A stretch of 64,000 nt of DNA from Hygrocybe punicea (Eukaryota; Basidiomycota; Agaricomycetes; Agaricales; Hygrophoraceae), in NCBI GenBank assembly GCA_963556145.1, contig OY744468.1, forward strand, positions 4,650,001-4,714,000, read 5' to 3'. A program made the position numbers and the translations under genes. The notes below the pieces were generated by a model, which was not told where the DNA came from, did no database searches, and worked only from the letters and a program-made list of their open reading frames with translations. Every line of letters starts with the position of its first letter. Position 1 is the stretch's first letter. Below, in pieces: positions 28,989-40,622 of the stretch.

Positions 28989-31883
28989 ATGCATGGACGA
29001 TGTGCTCGTTCCCTGAGCAACGTCGAATGGAACTACCCTCGACATCCCAGGTACCGCTCACTCGACCATCCTTGCCGACGACAACATTCAGCAGTCACCT
29101 CCCGACGTTCCCGTTTTCTGCTTGATGAAGCAAAATACTCGGACAAGCTCATCACGGAGATCGTCGATAGGGCAGCTCGCGGGACGAGACCTGGATGGAA
29201 ATCGACACAGACTTTGCGTGGGGATGAGAAGCGGCTTGTTGGATCCATCCAAAAAATTAACCACCTGAAAACTCGCTCCAAGGTGTTCCCCCAACCTGAC
29301 GGCGACTACGAAGCTTCGTCCGCCAGCCCTACTGACGCGACCGTTGAGCCTGGTACATTCGTGGAAATCAGAAGGTTCGCTCCTTGGTTTATCTTTTTTT
29401 ACACAGTCCGCTCAACGAAGGGCAGGAACGATGTGTTCATACATGGAGTAGCTCTGGGTGAGCATCTCATGGACCAGAAGTGGTACATCACAACATTGGT
29501 TTCCACCGGCGAGACATGGACACACATCAAAGACGACGTCGTATTTGCAATCCCCGCTCTTGTGTCCCGCGACCTTGCTTCGCGTTGTGGACCCTCTGAG
29601 TCTGCCCGAACGCATAAGGAAATCATGGCGCGAGTGCACGTCCTGAGGCGTATTCGAGACATCGAAAAGGCAGCAGAGAACGCCTACAGTCTTGTAGGCA
29701 AAAGTATCCACACAATCTACCCCCAGGTGAAGTCGTCCAATGAAGACGAATGGTCTCAAGTCACCGTCGCTCAGGCCGTTCAACTCCTTCGACCAGCCGT
29801 GGAACCCTCGCTTATGATTACATTCGCCCTCCACAAGCATCTCATGCGCCTCAACAAAGAGTTCATCCCGGACTATTTTTCATATCGAACCAGTCAACTA
29901 TTTAACGTTCGCCCTCAATCGCATGTTCATACAATAACAAAAGTTACAGAAATGTCTCGGATGAAGGGCGGCCCTCTCGATGCTTTCTCTCGGCGGGTCC
30001 GAGAGGTCACTGCAGCTAATCGCAGAAGCTATCTAGAATCATGGGCTGAGCCTCCTTCGCAACAACAGGTTGGCCGTTCTGTATTTACTTCGGATGATGC
30101 AATTATCATCAACTTTCTTCAACATTCTTTACGTGCGCGGCGAGCTTGGCAGTCAGATCCATATGAGCTCGGACTGTCTGCAATTATCAAGAAACTTGAT
30201 GCATATTCGGGTACAGTGGATGGTTCCGTGGTCTACCGGGTTTTGGTAGACATTGGTGTATTTCCTCCATGGCAGGATCTTATTTCACGCACCATCGAGT
30301 TTGATCTTTACCCATGTCCGGAAGTAACTCTCGCCAAATCAATTCCCACAGATCGTCCTACGCACACACCATCCACCATCCATTCAGGTCCTTTAGGCCC
30401 TGAAGACCTGTATCCGTATGACCAAGCTGAGTTTTTACGACACGATTTTGGCGACATGCCTGTGTATGTCATAGATGATCCTACCGCAGAGGAACTCGAT
30501 GATGGTATTTCTTACGAGGCAATTCCCTCGGAGCCCAATTCAGGGTGGGTCCATGTCCATATCGCAGATCCAACTGCCACCATTCCGCCCACCCATATGT
30601 TAGCTCAACACGCTCGGAACCAGTTGGAGACCGTGTATTTCCTCCAACAGACATGGCCTATGTTACCTCGTTCCCTCGTTCATAGAAGTATGACATTGGG
30701 CTCATCATTGGCAACTGGTCTACCCGAGCTCGTATTGACCTTCAGTTTCAAAATTGATTCAGAGGGCGTCATCGGCGATTACAAAGTCAGACCTGGGCTC
30801 ATCAAGAATATTCATGTGCTCGATTACGACAGAGTTGACCTTGCCTTGGGGATTGATCCACCATTGAAGGGTCTTCTCTTTGGTGGTCTAGAATCTAGAT
30901 CATCTCCTCCGACCAACTTGGATCAGTCGCATTTAAACAATCTTCACGCCCTTCACAGGCTAGCCAACTGCTTGGTAGCCGCCCGTCTTAAACTTCCTAT
31001 GTTTATCCAAGCGCCTTCGAACCTCTCGATTACACTGTCCCCGAAACCCCCGATACCACCTACAGACTTCACGAAGACGACCCTATTCCGGGGATTTCCT
31101 AACATCACATATCAAGCATTGTCAGCGAAAGGCTTTGACTACGGAACTCGGAGATTGGTTTCTGAGCTGATGAAAGCTTCTTGTCGCGTTGCCTCTCGCT
31201 TCTGCTTAGATCACAATATCCCGGTCTTGCGACGCACATCCAGCCGGATAGTAACTCAGACAGAATCTGACTTTGAAGCATTATTGTCAATACGCGATTC
31301 CGATGGCTACGTGGATTATCTGGAAGCCATGCGTATTGGGGCTGTTACACCTCCAGCCGAGTACATGCTCGAGCCACAGATGCATTGGTCTTTGGGCGTT
31401 CCGGAAGGCGAAGGTTATGTCCGGGTGACTTCGCCATTGCGACGCTATAGTGACTTGATGTCGCACTGGCAGATAAAGCACGCGGTGCTTGGTTTGAAGG
31501 GCAAGCCACCCTTCTCCACGGATTTTCTACGGGAGCATGGGAAGAGTGCCATAATGAGAGAAAGGCTTCGAAGGCGGTCAATCAACGATCATGAAAAATT
31601 CTGGGCCATGCTCTTCATCCAGCGGTGGATGGAAAACCCCCTCCGACAGGACGATCTTCTCGACCCGCTTGCTGATCTGGTTGGCTTGTCCGTGTCGGTT
31701 CCGGCATTAAATCCGAAGACAAAAGACATTCAGTGTAGAGTTCGTATACCGAAGCTGGGATTCGATGCTGTTCTTACAGGATTGGACGGACTGGATGAGA
31801 TTCCTCTGGGCACTGAAATTCCCGTCGAGATACATTCGATTGTTCTAGGCCTGAAATCGCTGATGACAGTGGTCAGGCGATAA
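28989..31883 (+). CDS. DSS1: Mitochondrial 3'-5' exoribonuclease, RNase II/RNB family
   Basis: Dss1 (CYT-4 in Neurospora) is the ribonuclease of the mitochondrial degradosome that works with helicase Suv3 on mitochondrial RNA. The Arg-rich N-terminus (RCARSLSNVEWNYPRH, RRQHSAVTSRR) fits a mitochondrial targeting peptide. The RNB domain has the metal-binding cluster YVIDDPTAEELDDGISYE, WVHVHIADPTA, LPRSLVHRSMTLGSS, and late RVTSPLRRYSDLMSHWQ. The gene reads as one open frame of 964 codons. A stretch near 29375-29410 encoding FAPWFIFFYT is unlike relatives and is rich in T, so a short unannotated intron or an expressed insertion is possible there. Confidence 0.9.
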   Translation: MHGRCARSLSNVEWNYPRHPRYRSLDHPCRRQHSAVTSRRSRFLLDEAKYSDKLITEIVDRAARGTRPGWKSTQTLRGDEKRLVGSIQKINHLKTRSKVFPQPDGDYEASSASPTDATVEPGTFVEIRRFAPWFIFFYTVRSTKGRNDVFIHGVALGEHLMDQKWYITTLVSTGETWTHIKDDVVFAIPALVSRDLASRCGPSESARTHKEIMARVHVLRRIRDIEKAAENAYSLVGKSIHTIYPQVKSSNEDEWSQVTVAQAVQLLRPAVEPSLMITFALHKHLMRLNKEFIPDYFSYRTSQLFNVRPQSHVHTITKVTEMSRMKGGPLDAFSRRVREVTAANRRSYLESWAEPPSQQQVGRSVFTSDDAIIINFLQHSLRARRAWQSDPYELGLSAIIKKLDAYSGTVDGSVVYRVLVDIGVFPPWQDLISRTIEFDLYPCPEVTLAKSIPTDRPTHTPSTIHSGPLGPEDLYPYDQAEFLRHDFGDMPVYVIDDPTAEELDDGISYEAIPSEPNSGWVHVHIADPTATIPPTHMLAQHARNQLETVYFLQQTWPMLPRSLVHRSMTLGSSLATGLPELVLTFSFKIDSEGVIGDYKVRPGLIKNIHVLDYDRVDLALGIDPPLKGLLFGGLESRSSPPTNLDQSHLNNLHALHRLANCLVAARLKLPMFIQAPSNLSITLSPKPPIPPTDFTKTTLFRGFPNITYQALSAKGFDYGTRRLVSELMKASCRVASRFCLDHNIPVLRRTSSRIVTQTESDFEALLSIRDSDGYVDYLEAMRIGAVTPPAEYMLEPQMHWSLGVPEGEGYVRVTSPLRRYSDLMSHWQIKHAVLGLKGKPPFSTDFLREHGKSAIMRERLRRRSINDHEKFWAMLFIQRWMENPLRQDDLLDPLADLVGLSVSVPALNPKTKDIQCRVRIPKLGFDAVLTGLDGLDEIPLGTEIPVEIHSIVLGLKSLMTVVRR

Positions 31884-32093
31884 TTATAAGTAGTCGTGCA
31901 CCTAACCCTAAATTGAAACCAGCAATAGACCAGAAATGGATTGAAAATCATGTGGTTCGATTGAAAATTTACAGTATGTGGTTCGATTCCGGTGAACTTT
32001 TTTTTTGTGTGTTTGTCCTCTGCACCATTCGATTTTCCTTGGTCCACTTCCTTGTCACTGTCCACGGCGAACAGCGTATTTCCTGTGGTCACA

Positions 32094-34105
32094 ATGGCGT
32101 TTTATTACCCATCGAATAGCTCCGTGTGGCCAGGGCATGTTGTTACGGAGGCTGGATATTATTTCCCTACCAATTCCCGACTGGCTCTCATCGCGCTTAT
32201 CAATTCTCCTCTTCTTATTGTCCTTCTGAATGTCCTTTGGCAATTGGTATCAGCTCCAACTGCTAGTCCTCTTCCTGTATTAACAATTTTCTCAGGTCGG
32301 CCCTCGCGATCGATCCGCACCCCCGGTCGTCTTTCATTGGTTTCCCATCATTGGCTCTGCCATATCGTATGGTAACGATCCTCTTAAATTTTTCTTTAAA
32401 TGCAGGGAAAAGGTGGGTGACGATATCTGGAGATCAACCTATCTCTTGACTTGACTCCAGCATGGCGACGTATTCACGTTTATCTTACTTGGTCGTCGCG
32501 TCACGGTAGCCCTTGGAGCGAAAGGCAACAATTTTATTCTTGGCGGAAAGTCTGCCGCATTGTCAGCCGAGGATGCATATACGGCATGTAGCACCAATAC
32601 TACTTCTGCTTGTCCTGACCCATTCACCGACACAGCATTTAACAACACCGGTTTTCGGGAAAGACGTGGTTTATGATGTTCCCAATGAGGTATTCATGGA
32701 ACAAAAGAAATTCGTCAAGGTTGGCCTGTCAATGGACAACTTTCGTGCTTACGTGGGCATGATCGAGGAAGAAGTCGAGGAATTCATGAAAAACGATCCT
32801 GCTTTCGGCGTGTATCAGATGAATGATATCAACGAGTGGGGCACATTTCAGGCCGACGTCGTTCTAGCGGAAATAACTATTTTGACGGCAGCAAGAACCC
32901 TTCAAGGTAAAGAGGTTCGAGGAAGAATGGATAAAACCTTTTCTCAACTATACACCGACCTCGACGGTGGTTTCCAACCAATCAACTTCCTGTTCCCGAA
33001 TCTTCCTTTGGAAAGTTACCGCAAAAGAGACAGGGCTCACAAGAAGATGAGTGATTTCTATGTCGATATCATCCGGGGACGTAAAGACGGCAATGGCGAT
33101 GTGAGTCCTTTCTGGCTCATGCTTTCTGTCTCATGTTTTTTGCTCTATAGCACGACCAAGATATGATGGCAGCGCTCCTGAAACAAAAATATCGGAATGG
33201 TACAGGTCTCAAAGACCATGAAATCGCACACATCATGATTGCTCTTCTCATGGCTGGTCAACACACCAGTTCGGCGAGTGGGTCATGGACCCTCCTACAT
33301 CTAGCCGCCAATCCAGATGTCACGTAAGCGTAGAACTCCGTATTTGATTATTCTCTGACGACCGTTCAATACTAGCGAGGCACTTTATCAAGAGCAAGTC
33401 AAATATTTTGGCACACCCGATGGCAAGCTTCGCTCAATGACTTACGACGAGCTCAAACAATTACCTCTGATGGACGCCGTTATCCGTGAGACATTGCGTA
33501 TTCACCCGCCTATCCACAGCATCATGCGCAAAGTCCGAGATGATATTGCTGTGCCCCCGACCTTGTCCGCTCCCTCCAAAGATGGCACATTCGTCGTTCC
33601 AAAAGGTCATTACGTTCTCGCATCTCCAGCTGTAAGCCAGATGGACCCTCGTGTGTGGAAGGAACCTCTAGAATGGGATCCGGCTAGATGGAGCGATCCG
33701 GAGGGTGTAGCTGCGCAAGCGTTCAAACGCGACGCTGATGAGAATGGAGAGAAATTTGATTACGGATTCGGCGCCGTCAGTAAGGGGACAGAAAGTCCAT
33801 ACCAGCCTTTTGGTGCTGGTCGGCACAGGTGCATTGGTGAACAGGTGTGTTCCTCGTCGACGTCTTGTTGTGTACATGTACTGACGCTGCACTTCATAGT
33901 TTGCATATTTACAGCTTGGTACACTCATTGCGACCATTGTGCGCCGGGTAGAATTGCGAATCACGGTACAATTCCCAGAACACAATTACCATGTAAGTTA
34001 TTCGCTCGACGATGCAAATTTAGGCTGATCGACACAAAATAGACTATGATAACCATGCCCAAAAAGCCGACGACTATAGCATATCGGCGGAGATGTCTGG
34101 ATTGA
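32094..34105 (+). CDS. ERG11: Lanosterol 14-alpha-demethylase, CYP51
   Basis: CYP51 removes the 14-alpha-methyl group in ergosterol synthesis at the ER and is the azole target. [14 protein letters not shown] is followed by a membrane anchor ([20 protein letters not shown]). Conserved parts are [35 protein letters not shown], the I-helix [12 protein letters not shown], the K-helix ETLR, and the heme loop [13 protein letters not shown]. Seven introns are inferred: near 32249-32296, 32412-32460, 32584-32635, 33101-33149, 33323-33375, 33845-33899 and 33993-34043. The third has a GC donor. The tyrosine of the YD motif, often changed in azole resistance, is present (DVVYDVPN). The V-ATPase subunit e gene starts 100 bp downstream. 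Confidence 0.95.
32584..32635 (+). other. GC-AG intron in CYP51
   Basis: The intron starts GCATGT and ends GACACAG. Using it joins EDAYT to HLTTPVF, the universal CYP51 wording. No GT donor gives the same frame. The donor hexamer equals that of eIF5 intron 1. Confidence 0.82.
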
Positions 34106-34205
34106 TTTACACGATTTAGTGTAGCTGTCGCATATTTTTAATTGACTTCATATTGCTCTGGGTTTATTTTCGACGTTTGAAAAGCGTGAGAAATTTACAC
34201 TCGAC

Positions 34206-34523
34206 ATGTCTTCTGTGTTTCCAGTTCTGCTCGTCCTCCTGGTGGTCCTGGTTCTCATCGCATTCGTCGGTGTTTGTGTGCCAAAGGGGCCACAGCAAGT
34301 GTAGGCTCTTCCGTTGGTTTACACCGACTGCTTGGCTGAACCGAAACAGATTGATTCGCACCAGTATCATATTTACACTATGCGGTTGCTACCTCCTTTG
34401 GATGATTACTTACATTGCACAGGTGCACCCTCTCATCTGTGAGAGGTCTATAATTGCTGTGGCTGGATGAATTCTAATCACACAACTCGTGTAGCACCTC
34501 GAAGAGCGCCCAAGGAGGCTTGA
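34206..34523 (+). CDS. VMA9: V-type ATPase subunit e (Vma9), tiny three-exon gene
   Basis: Subunit e is a small two-helix proteolipid of the membrane Vo sector of the vacuolar proton pump. Exon 1 gives MSSVFPVLLVLLVVLVLIAF and VGVCVPKGPQQ. After a GT-AG intron (about 34301-34351) comes LIRTSIIFTLCGCYLLWMI, then TYIAQVHPLI. A second intron (about 34440-34498) leads to SPRRAPKEA and TGA 34521-34523. The pattern of helix, PKG, RT, a second helix ending WMITYxAQxHPLI, PRR is that of Vma9. The whole protein is about 70 residues. Confidence 0.85.
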
Positions 34524-34659
34524 ATGTCCTGTTGATGGAGTGAATAGATTCGGTACGTTTTCGATGCCTACTACGCTGCTTTGACATTCACGGCCATGGT
34601 ACAGTCGCTTTATGTATCCCTAATACATATATTGTTGAGAGAATATTGAGGTGTGGAGT

Positions 34660-36189
34660 TTAAGGACATTCTTGATTTCCCCAACAATCGTCCTCATCGT
34701 CAGAGTTACTCGCCGAGACGTCTCCCTCAATCCCACTCGACTCCGTCTCCCATTTGCAGGGAGTATTTACGTCTTCCGGAAAATAATCCGGCGGAATATA
34801 CTCCAGGCTATTCTCATCCTCGTTTTCTGTCCAGACGTTTCCTTGAATGCCGTCTATCAACTCGACTTGCCAATTGGACCGCTTCTCCGTTTGATCGCCG
34901 TGTATCCTGAGTTTGTGGTGCTCCTTGACCGCCTTGACCAAGAGCTCAATCCAGCCACCGCACAAAGCCGCTATTTCTTGTTGGAACCAAAGTTCCTCAA
35001 GTCTTATGAACACCTCTCGGTAAGCCTCCATCTTTAATTTTACACACTCCCCGATTTCCTGCAATGATCCAGGCTTTTGAGAACGTGGATGCGCGGCGTG
35101 TAAGTGAGTGGCGAGCAGTTCATGCCTTGTCCCCTCAGATGCTTTCTTTGCTACGCCTTTACTTTTTTCGACTCTTTTCTCTACGTGTTCTGTGTCGTCT
35201 AACCTTTTGAACCTGGCGACCTGGGTTGCCCCTCCGAGTTCTTCATCCCGGCCCCATTCGTCGGGCTCTGACGCCCTCCCCACCGTCGACGTTTCTACCG
35301 TATAACCCCACTCTAGCGCTGCCACATTACACCATTGCTGGAACTCCTCCACAGTCCACTCAAACTTGTGATCCTGATGCCGGAAGATGCGGGTCGTTCG
35401 ACCTGTTGGATCGGGATATCCGCTGCGTGCGGAAGCAGGGGCTTGCGGAGCCGTGAATCGAGCATTGAAAGTATATGATGGTGTAGTTACGAGAAGAAGG
35501 TTAGGGTGGTAAACACCCAACATCATTGGGGCAAACACTGCTAATACGTCGTTCGTTAGGTGTTCGATGCTAGTCACGGATGTCAGTGAAATTGGAGAGA
35601 CAAATTGCGACGTATTTGCGCTTCTCGGGACTGCACCGGACGAGGCGCACTTTTGGCAAATCGCCAAGTGAGTTAACCGAACGAAGCGTCATGAACGTCT
35701 TAGACATCGAATTGTGACATACACTTCTGTGGCGACGATGCATTGTACATCGACAAATTCAGTATTCAGAGATTCAAGCCCCCCCTTCCATATCTTAGCT
35801 TCCAGCGGCTCCCAGCGCGTCACTCCGTGAAACGATGGAGTCGTCCCTCTTATGGCAAATTCAAGATCTGCTGAAATATCAAGGCCCGCAATGTGCGTCG
35901 GGTGTAGATCAATGAAATCGTTCTTTGGGATGGTATCGGTGGAATCGGGATGAGCAGGCAGACACAGTGCTGGTTGGCACAAGACACTGAGCAATTCTCC
36001 TTCACCACAACCAATATCAAGGATCTAATTGGAGTTAAGTCTTAAACTATCCTTCCCGCCCTGGTGATGGCAAAAGACACCTACCGAGGTTACGGCTTGG
36101 TGTCGTAATGTCTCGAGGATCCATATTCGTCGTTGCAGATACAATGGCGGAAAGAAAGTTACCTTTAATTCTTCAGTCTCAGCGTTCAT
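34660..36189 (-). CDS. HEN1: Small RNA 2'-O-methyltransferase HEN1
   Basis: Hen1 methylates the 2'-hydroxyl at the 3' end of small RNAs, protecting them. From ATG 36189 the protein reads MNAETEELKVTFFPPLYLQR, then ILDIGCGEGELLSVL (SAM-binding motif I), HIAGLDIS, RWEPLEAKIWKG and CIVATEVIEHL (metal-binding E-x2-E-H). LLLVTTPSYTFNARF, FRHQDHKFEWTVEEF and DEELGGATQVARF follow; the RHxDHxFEW phrase includes the further metal His. The C-terminal extension of about 170 residues is acidic and helical with no known domain. Introns: about 36027-36085 and 35570-35722. There is no La-type RNA-binding domain as in plants; it is the short, catalytic-core form. Its presence implies an active small-RNA pathway. 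Confidence 0.92.
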
Positions 36190-36882
36190 TGTGGTTGAAA
36201 AGGTGGCGGCCCGGCGGGTTTGCCGCAATTTGTCCTCTTCCTTATCCTCTTCCTTATTACACTGAGCCAGTCTGGACGTTTCTCAAGAATCGCAGGCCCA
36301 ATACCTTATCGAGGCCTTATCATTCAATAGATTTCTCAGGCGACACAATAATTTGGTGGTTTCAGCCCTTGATGGCGGCCGATGCGCCACCGCCACGGAG
36401 GTCTCATCATTGCCTGCCTCAGGGACCTGGAGACGCTGGGTAACTTTTGGGTAAGCCAATACAAAATTCGTGTTGGAAGACTGTTTACACATATGCCGGA
36501 GACCTTGGCAGGTGATGAGAATTTTATTACTGAAGTAAAGGAGCCGATCTTAAAATCAGGGCCGCAATGGACCCCTAACAAGAACAAATGGGTCTGAAGG
36601 AGTTGATAGAGCCACAAGAAAAGCAAGGTGGAGTAGGTCAAATTTCAAGGGATATGAATCTGACCATTAATGGGCTCTCAAGAGTGTATAACTCGTCTAG
36701 GAGAGGAGGTACATCGTATGCCAGTGGTCGTTGAACCATGCATGGTATTGTGACTAACGAAATTTCAATTCAGGCACCTGGAGAGCGATAATCGGAGCGT
36801 CAAAACATAGTCGCATATAGCACTTTATCATGATCTCACCTCGACATTCCCAAACATCTTGTCCACCCTCCCTGTCGAAGCC
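36190..36882. other. Intergenic region, no gene seen
   Basis: The stretch lies between divergent HEN1 and the multi-pass membrane protein. A 71-codon plus-strand frame near 36382-36597 has no similarity I can name and no splice context, so I do not call it a gene. Confidence 0.45.
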
Positions 36883-38548
36883 ATGTTGACAAAAGGATTG
36901 ATGTTTCCCTCTACCGGTCTGCAAATACTGAGCGCTCTGATTAATTTTCTTGGTCAGTGAGCTGTTCGCCATTCTATTCACCGCCGCTCACTCCTCTACA
37001 GGTCTCTCCGTCCTTGCGCATTGCATATCCCGCAGGGTGTGCGCAGAGGATCTTACTTCTTTCGGCTCAATCCGTGGCATACCGTGGCCTCGGCTTTGTA
37101 TCATTCTCATCTTTGTAGACTCGTGGATGTTCCTCTTCACAAGTTCGTCTCCTGCGCAAACACGTTCCCTACTAACTTGAAGGCCAGGTAGCATGCTTAT
37201 ATTTGGCATTGGGTTGGAATTAAATAGCGCCGTTTGCTCCACCGCCATATATATATGCATTGCGTTCTATGCGTCATCCAAGGTGCTCATTTACGCGTAC
37301 TTGAGTGAGTTTTTACCCTTCTAGTTTCTCTTATAACCTAACGGTTATTTTCCAGTCGAAAAGGTGCATGTCGTTTGGTCCCCTGCAGCGGGACTGAAGC
37401 GCTTCAGGTCCCCCGTCTATATTGGCTGCTTTGTGACATTGTCTTTGTATTCTGTAGTTATAGGCCTCTGCACTCTTGTTGGTAAGTTCTCCTTTCCTTC
37501 ACTCACTCCACTGGTTATTCAACGTACTCCAGGCAAGTTACATCATTTTCGCGATGATGGGGTGTGTGTTATTGGACTCAAGGCCGTTGCTTCTATTCCC
37601 CTTCTCGCCTACGACTGGTAAGGGTGGCATCACTTATCAAACCACACCTCTTCAATCCGACCCGACTTAATAGCGTCATCAACACTACACTTACCGCACT
37701 CTTCCTCTGGCCCTTGTTCAATTCCAAGCGCGTCCTGAGTCCGGCGATCAGGAGAGTGGCCATTCGCACGTTATGGTAAGTGTGGTACTTGCTGTCTGAA
37801 TGTTCATTAGAACTCAGATTTCTGTCTCAAGTGCGGCCGCTGTGGCGCTCACGACATCAATTGTGCGATTTGTTGTTTTCGCCATGTGTCTATGGGCTTA
37901 CTTTGCCGATCCAGGTCAATATTCTTGTTTTGACAATCTTGGGAGGCCATGAGCTGGGCTGGGTATGCTTGGGAAGTTGTGGCAGTGACGTACGTTTTCC
38001 CTGCATTTTATGTTTCCTGTCCTAACACGTTCTTTTCAGGTCATTCTCAACGCTTTTGCCATTTTCTGGGTGACGGGATATCGCAACGGCTTGACCACAA
38101 ATGTTGCACTCTCGGAACGCGCATATGCATCAAAAGCCGACGCACCACTCAATGCAAGACATGCCAGCAAGTTGTTCCACGAACAATCGCACAGCAACGA
38201 TATCGGAAAAAAACAAGTCCAGTATTTGCCGCAACAAGCTCCTGATCCGGATGTATCCTTCGTACACTGTCCAGACAACACCCCCAATCCCGGCGTCCTT
38301 TCCAAGCTTGTCAATCTGTTCCGCAAGAACAAGAATGGACGTAAAACGCAAAGTATCCAGGTACATGTCTCTTGTCAAGCTCATTCGTGAATTAACAATT
38401 CTTCTCCCCCACCAAGGTGACGGTTACTACGGAATATGAACTGGATACTCATAGCCAAGTATTCACACAAGAACAGATCACTGGATGCGACCTTGAAATG
38501 CCGAGGGGTGATAGCAGTATAGCGAAAGCGACCCCATTCGTGATCTGA
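36883..38548 (+). CDS. Multi-pass (about seven helices) membrane protein, fungal family
   Basis: Hand splicing from ATG 36883 gives a protein with seven likely helices: GLQILSALINFLGLSVL, PRLCIILIFVDSWMFLF, MLIFGIGLELNSAVCSTAIY, SPVYIGCFVTLSLYSVVIGL, NTTLTALFLWPLF, AAVALTTSIVNILVLTIL and VILNAFAIFWVTG. Between them are FRDDGVCVIGL and GHELGWVCLGSCGSD. The tail of about 130 residues is cytoplasmic and polar. About nine short introns are needed, one of them (about 37142-37187) only 46 nt but with a CTAAC branch site. The layout resembles 7-helix receptors, and I know this protein type as an unnamed basidiomycete family; no ligand or role is known. It ends TGA 38546-38548. Confidence 0.75.
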
Positions 38549-39319
38549 TAATCAAGTACACACGAAGGTTCCGTCGGTGGATGCAATGCTGTGTGAGGGT
38601 ACTCTCGTTAGGGTTGCATGTTGTTACTAAGTTCCACTTCACGGATCGAAAGTACCCGTAGTTTATTTTGTAGACATTTTAAGGAAATGATGATGTATTC
38701 GCAACATTGGGATCAGAGAGAGAGAAGTCTAGGTGTTCACTCCGAACTAATCAAAAAACCCCTAACACTTCGGTGGGTCAAACGCATCCCTATTTTTCAG
38801 GATAATTCACCTGCAGGGCAGCAATTTTAGCGCTGCGCAACAAATTCCATGATGGCGAATCGAGTACAAGGGAGCCTACCTCTCCGGCCCGGCCCCTGAT
38901 CAGGCGACCTTCTATCCAGAAAAGTTAGATTAATCAATATTCTGCCTCTATTACAGTAGGTTTGCCCCCTGAAAATAATGTCGAGACTCTGGAGGTTAGG
39001 TACCAGGCAGACATCCCTCAGGAAGGGGCCCAACCCTGACCCCTGCCGATAAGCACTGCGTTGCAATCGGCATCGTACTCAAGACACTTATGCCAGGGTG
39101 GCCAGCATAGACATTCGCCTGCGAGAGATAGAACACGATGACGTAGGAGGCAATGATAACTCATGTCTGCAGCAGAGTAGACAGCAAAGATTGACAAGTA
39201 TAATAAGAAAAAATTCCACCGCATAGATCTATACACGAGTATGCTTGATCTCCTGAAGGAAAAGGGGGGATACGTACCGGACGTATACATGTCTAGTGGA
39301 TTCGGCTCTCATTTTAGAC
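38549..39319. other. Intergenic region, no gene seen
   Basis: Convergent interval between the membrane protein and the PEX11-type gene. Only short frames under 110 codons with no recognisable content. Confidence 0.45.
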
Positions 39320-40622
39320 TCAAACATCAAAACCAGCTGCCGTGGCATCATCAGGGTTAGTCGAACTCGGAGAGTCCTGTTGCGCGGCATGATTGGGCGA
39401 ACGGGATGGCAACGAAGTCGCTCTCCATCCACTTCGGAAGGAGCCAATGGCGGCTATTAGACCGAATACGCCGACCCAGATCTAAGGCAAATAATCGTAA
39501 GGTATGGTGGAGAAGGGCTTTTCCGAAGACCCAGCTACTGAACTTACTTCGTCTCTGAAGAGGCCACTTTTTAGAGACCTAGCATAATTATGTGAAAGTT
39601 AGAGACTTAAACAGAGGTTTCGCATTCAACTTGCACAACGGCGTCACAAGGATGGCAAGATCGTGCGCCATATTATAACTACCAAGGCAAACAGAGTTTG
39701 GACGCACCAGTGGATAGTGAGTGGCAGGTATCCAATATTGACCGCAACCTCGTTCCAGTATGCGTCCCACCTTTGTCGGAGCTCCTCCTTCTCCAAAGCA
39801 CCAACCCCAGTACCTTTTGCTTTACGTAGAGATCGTTCCCTTATTCTCAACAATTTAAGGTCCTCACGGAGATGTGCAAACTGAAGCAGCACGTAAAGTG
39901 CCCAAAATCGACAAGACCAGATCCCCACAGCGTTTAAATTTAAACGAATGGGTTTTGCCGCAGAGGAGAATAATGAGGTCAAGGAGGGAATGGTCGATGG
40001 CAAGATCCCATGAGCACAGAGGTAATAGAGGTGTTCAAGCGGGTAATACGCCAGCATGGACCAGCCTTGGAGGCGTTCGATTGTCAGTAATTTGCGTGTC
40101 GGCTGCGGGTTGCGTTCCAGCGAAATGAGCCATTGGATTATAGGCAGAAGACCTGATGTTGACGTGTCAAACCCTGGACGCTTCAATTTAACAAAAGAAG
40201 ACTGGCCCCATATCCTCCAAAGAGTTCTCGAATCTCCAACGAGACTTCCCAGCTTTGCAAGACATTCTGCACTTTTGCTTGCAGGGTCTCTCCGGAATCC
40301 AGCGCGATATTGAAGGCGGGCCCGTAAATTGAGAATGGGCACGATGAGTTTGACGGCATATTGTATCAACTAGGAATTAATGAGTGACTCTGTTCTTAAA
40401 GGATATAAACACAGTTCACCATGAACATCTTGCTAAGGTGATTGAAGCGTCATTGAAAGCCTGAAAACCGAAAGCGCAAGTAATACGCAACTCGCTGCCG
40501 CTCCATGTTCCCAAGTACCGCACAAGGTGTTCTAACATCTCCGACGAGGGAACTAAAGCGAAGGCGCCCAGAGTGGCATCATTGAGACGAGCCAAGGTAA
40601 ACGGTTTCGACATTTGCGACAT
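39320..40622 (-). CDS. PEX11: Peroxisomal membrane protein, PEX11 family
   Basis: PEX11 proteins bind and bend the peroxisomal membrane to drive elongation and division. Spliced, the protein reads MSKPFTLARLNDATLGAF, LVRYLGTWSGSDKMFMLIQY (the family hallmark), RARLQYRAGFR, GLLPIIQWLISLERNP, LLTIERLQGWSMLAYYPLEH, FWALYVLLQFAHLRED, LPLTIHWSLKSGLFRDE, and a last helix IWVGVFGLIAAIGSFRSGW. Introns occur near 40438-40492, 40370-40424, 39571-39699 and 39480-39545. The start is ATG 40622, with another six bases... in frame at 40613. The long central insertion suggests the PEX11C/GIM5A-like fungal branch, which I cannot confirm. Confidence 0.88.

Noticed and set aside
28829..29662. Minus-strand frames over the start of the Dss1 gene
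   Set aside because: Shadows of the RNB-family coding sequence.
36336..36641. 101-codon minus frame upstream of HEN1
   Set aside because: No similarity, no splice sites and no upstream start context.
37140..37192. 4-bp frameshift in the multi-pass membrane protein
   Set aside because: A 46-nt GT-AG intron with a CTAAC branch site explains the frame change better.
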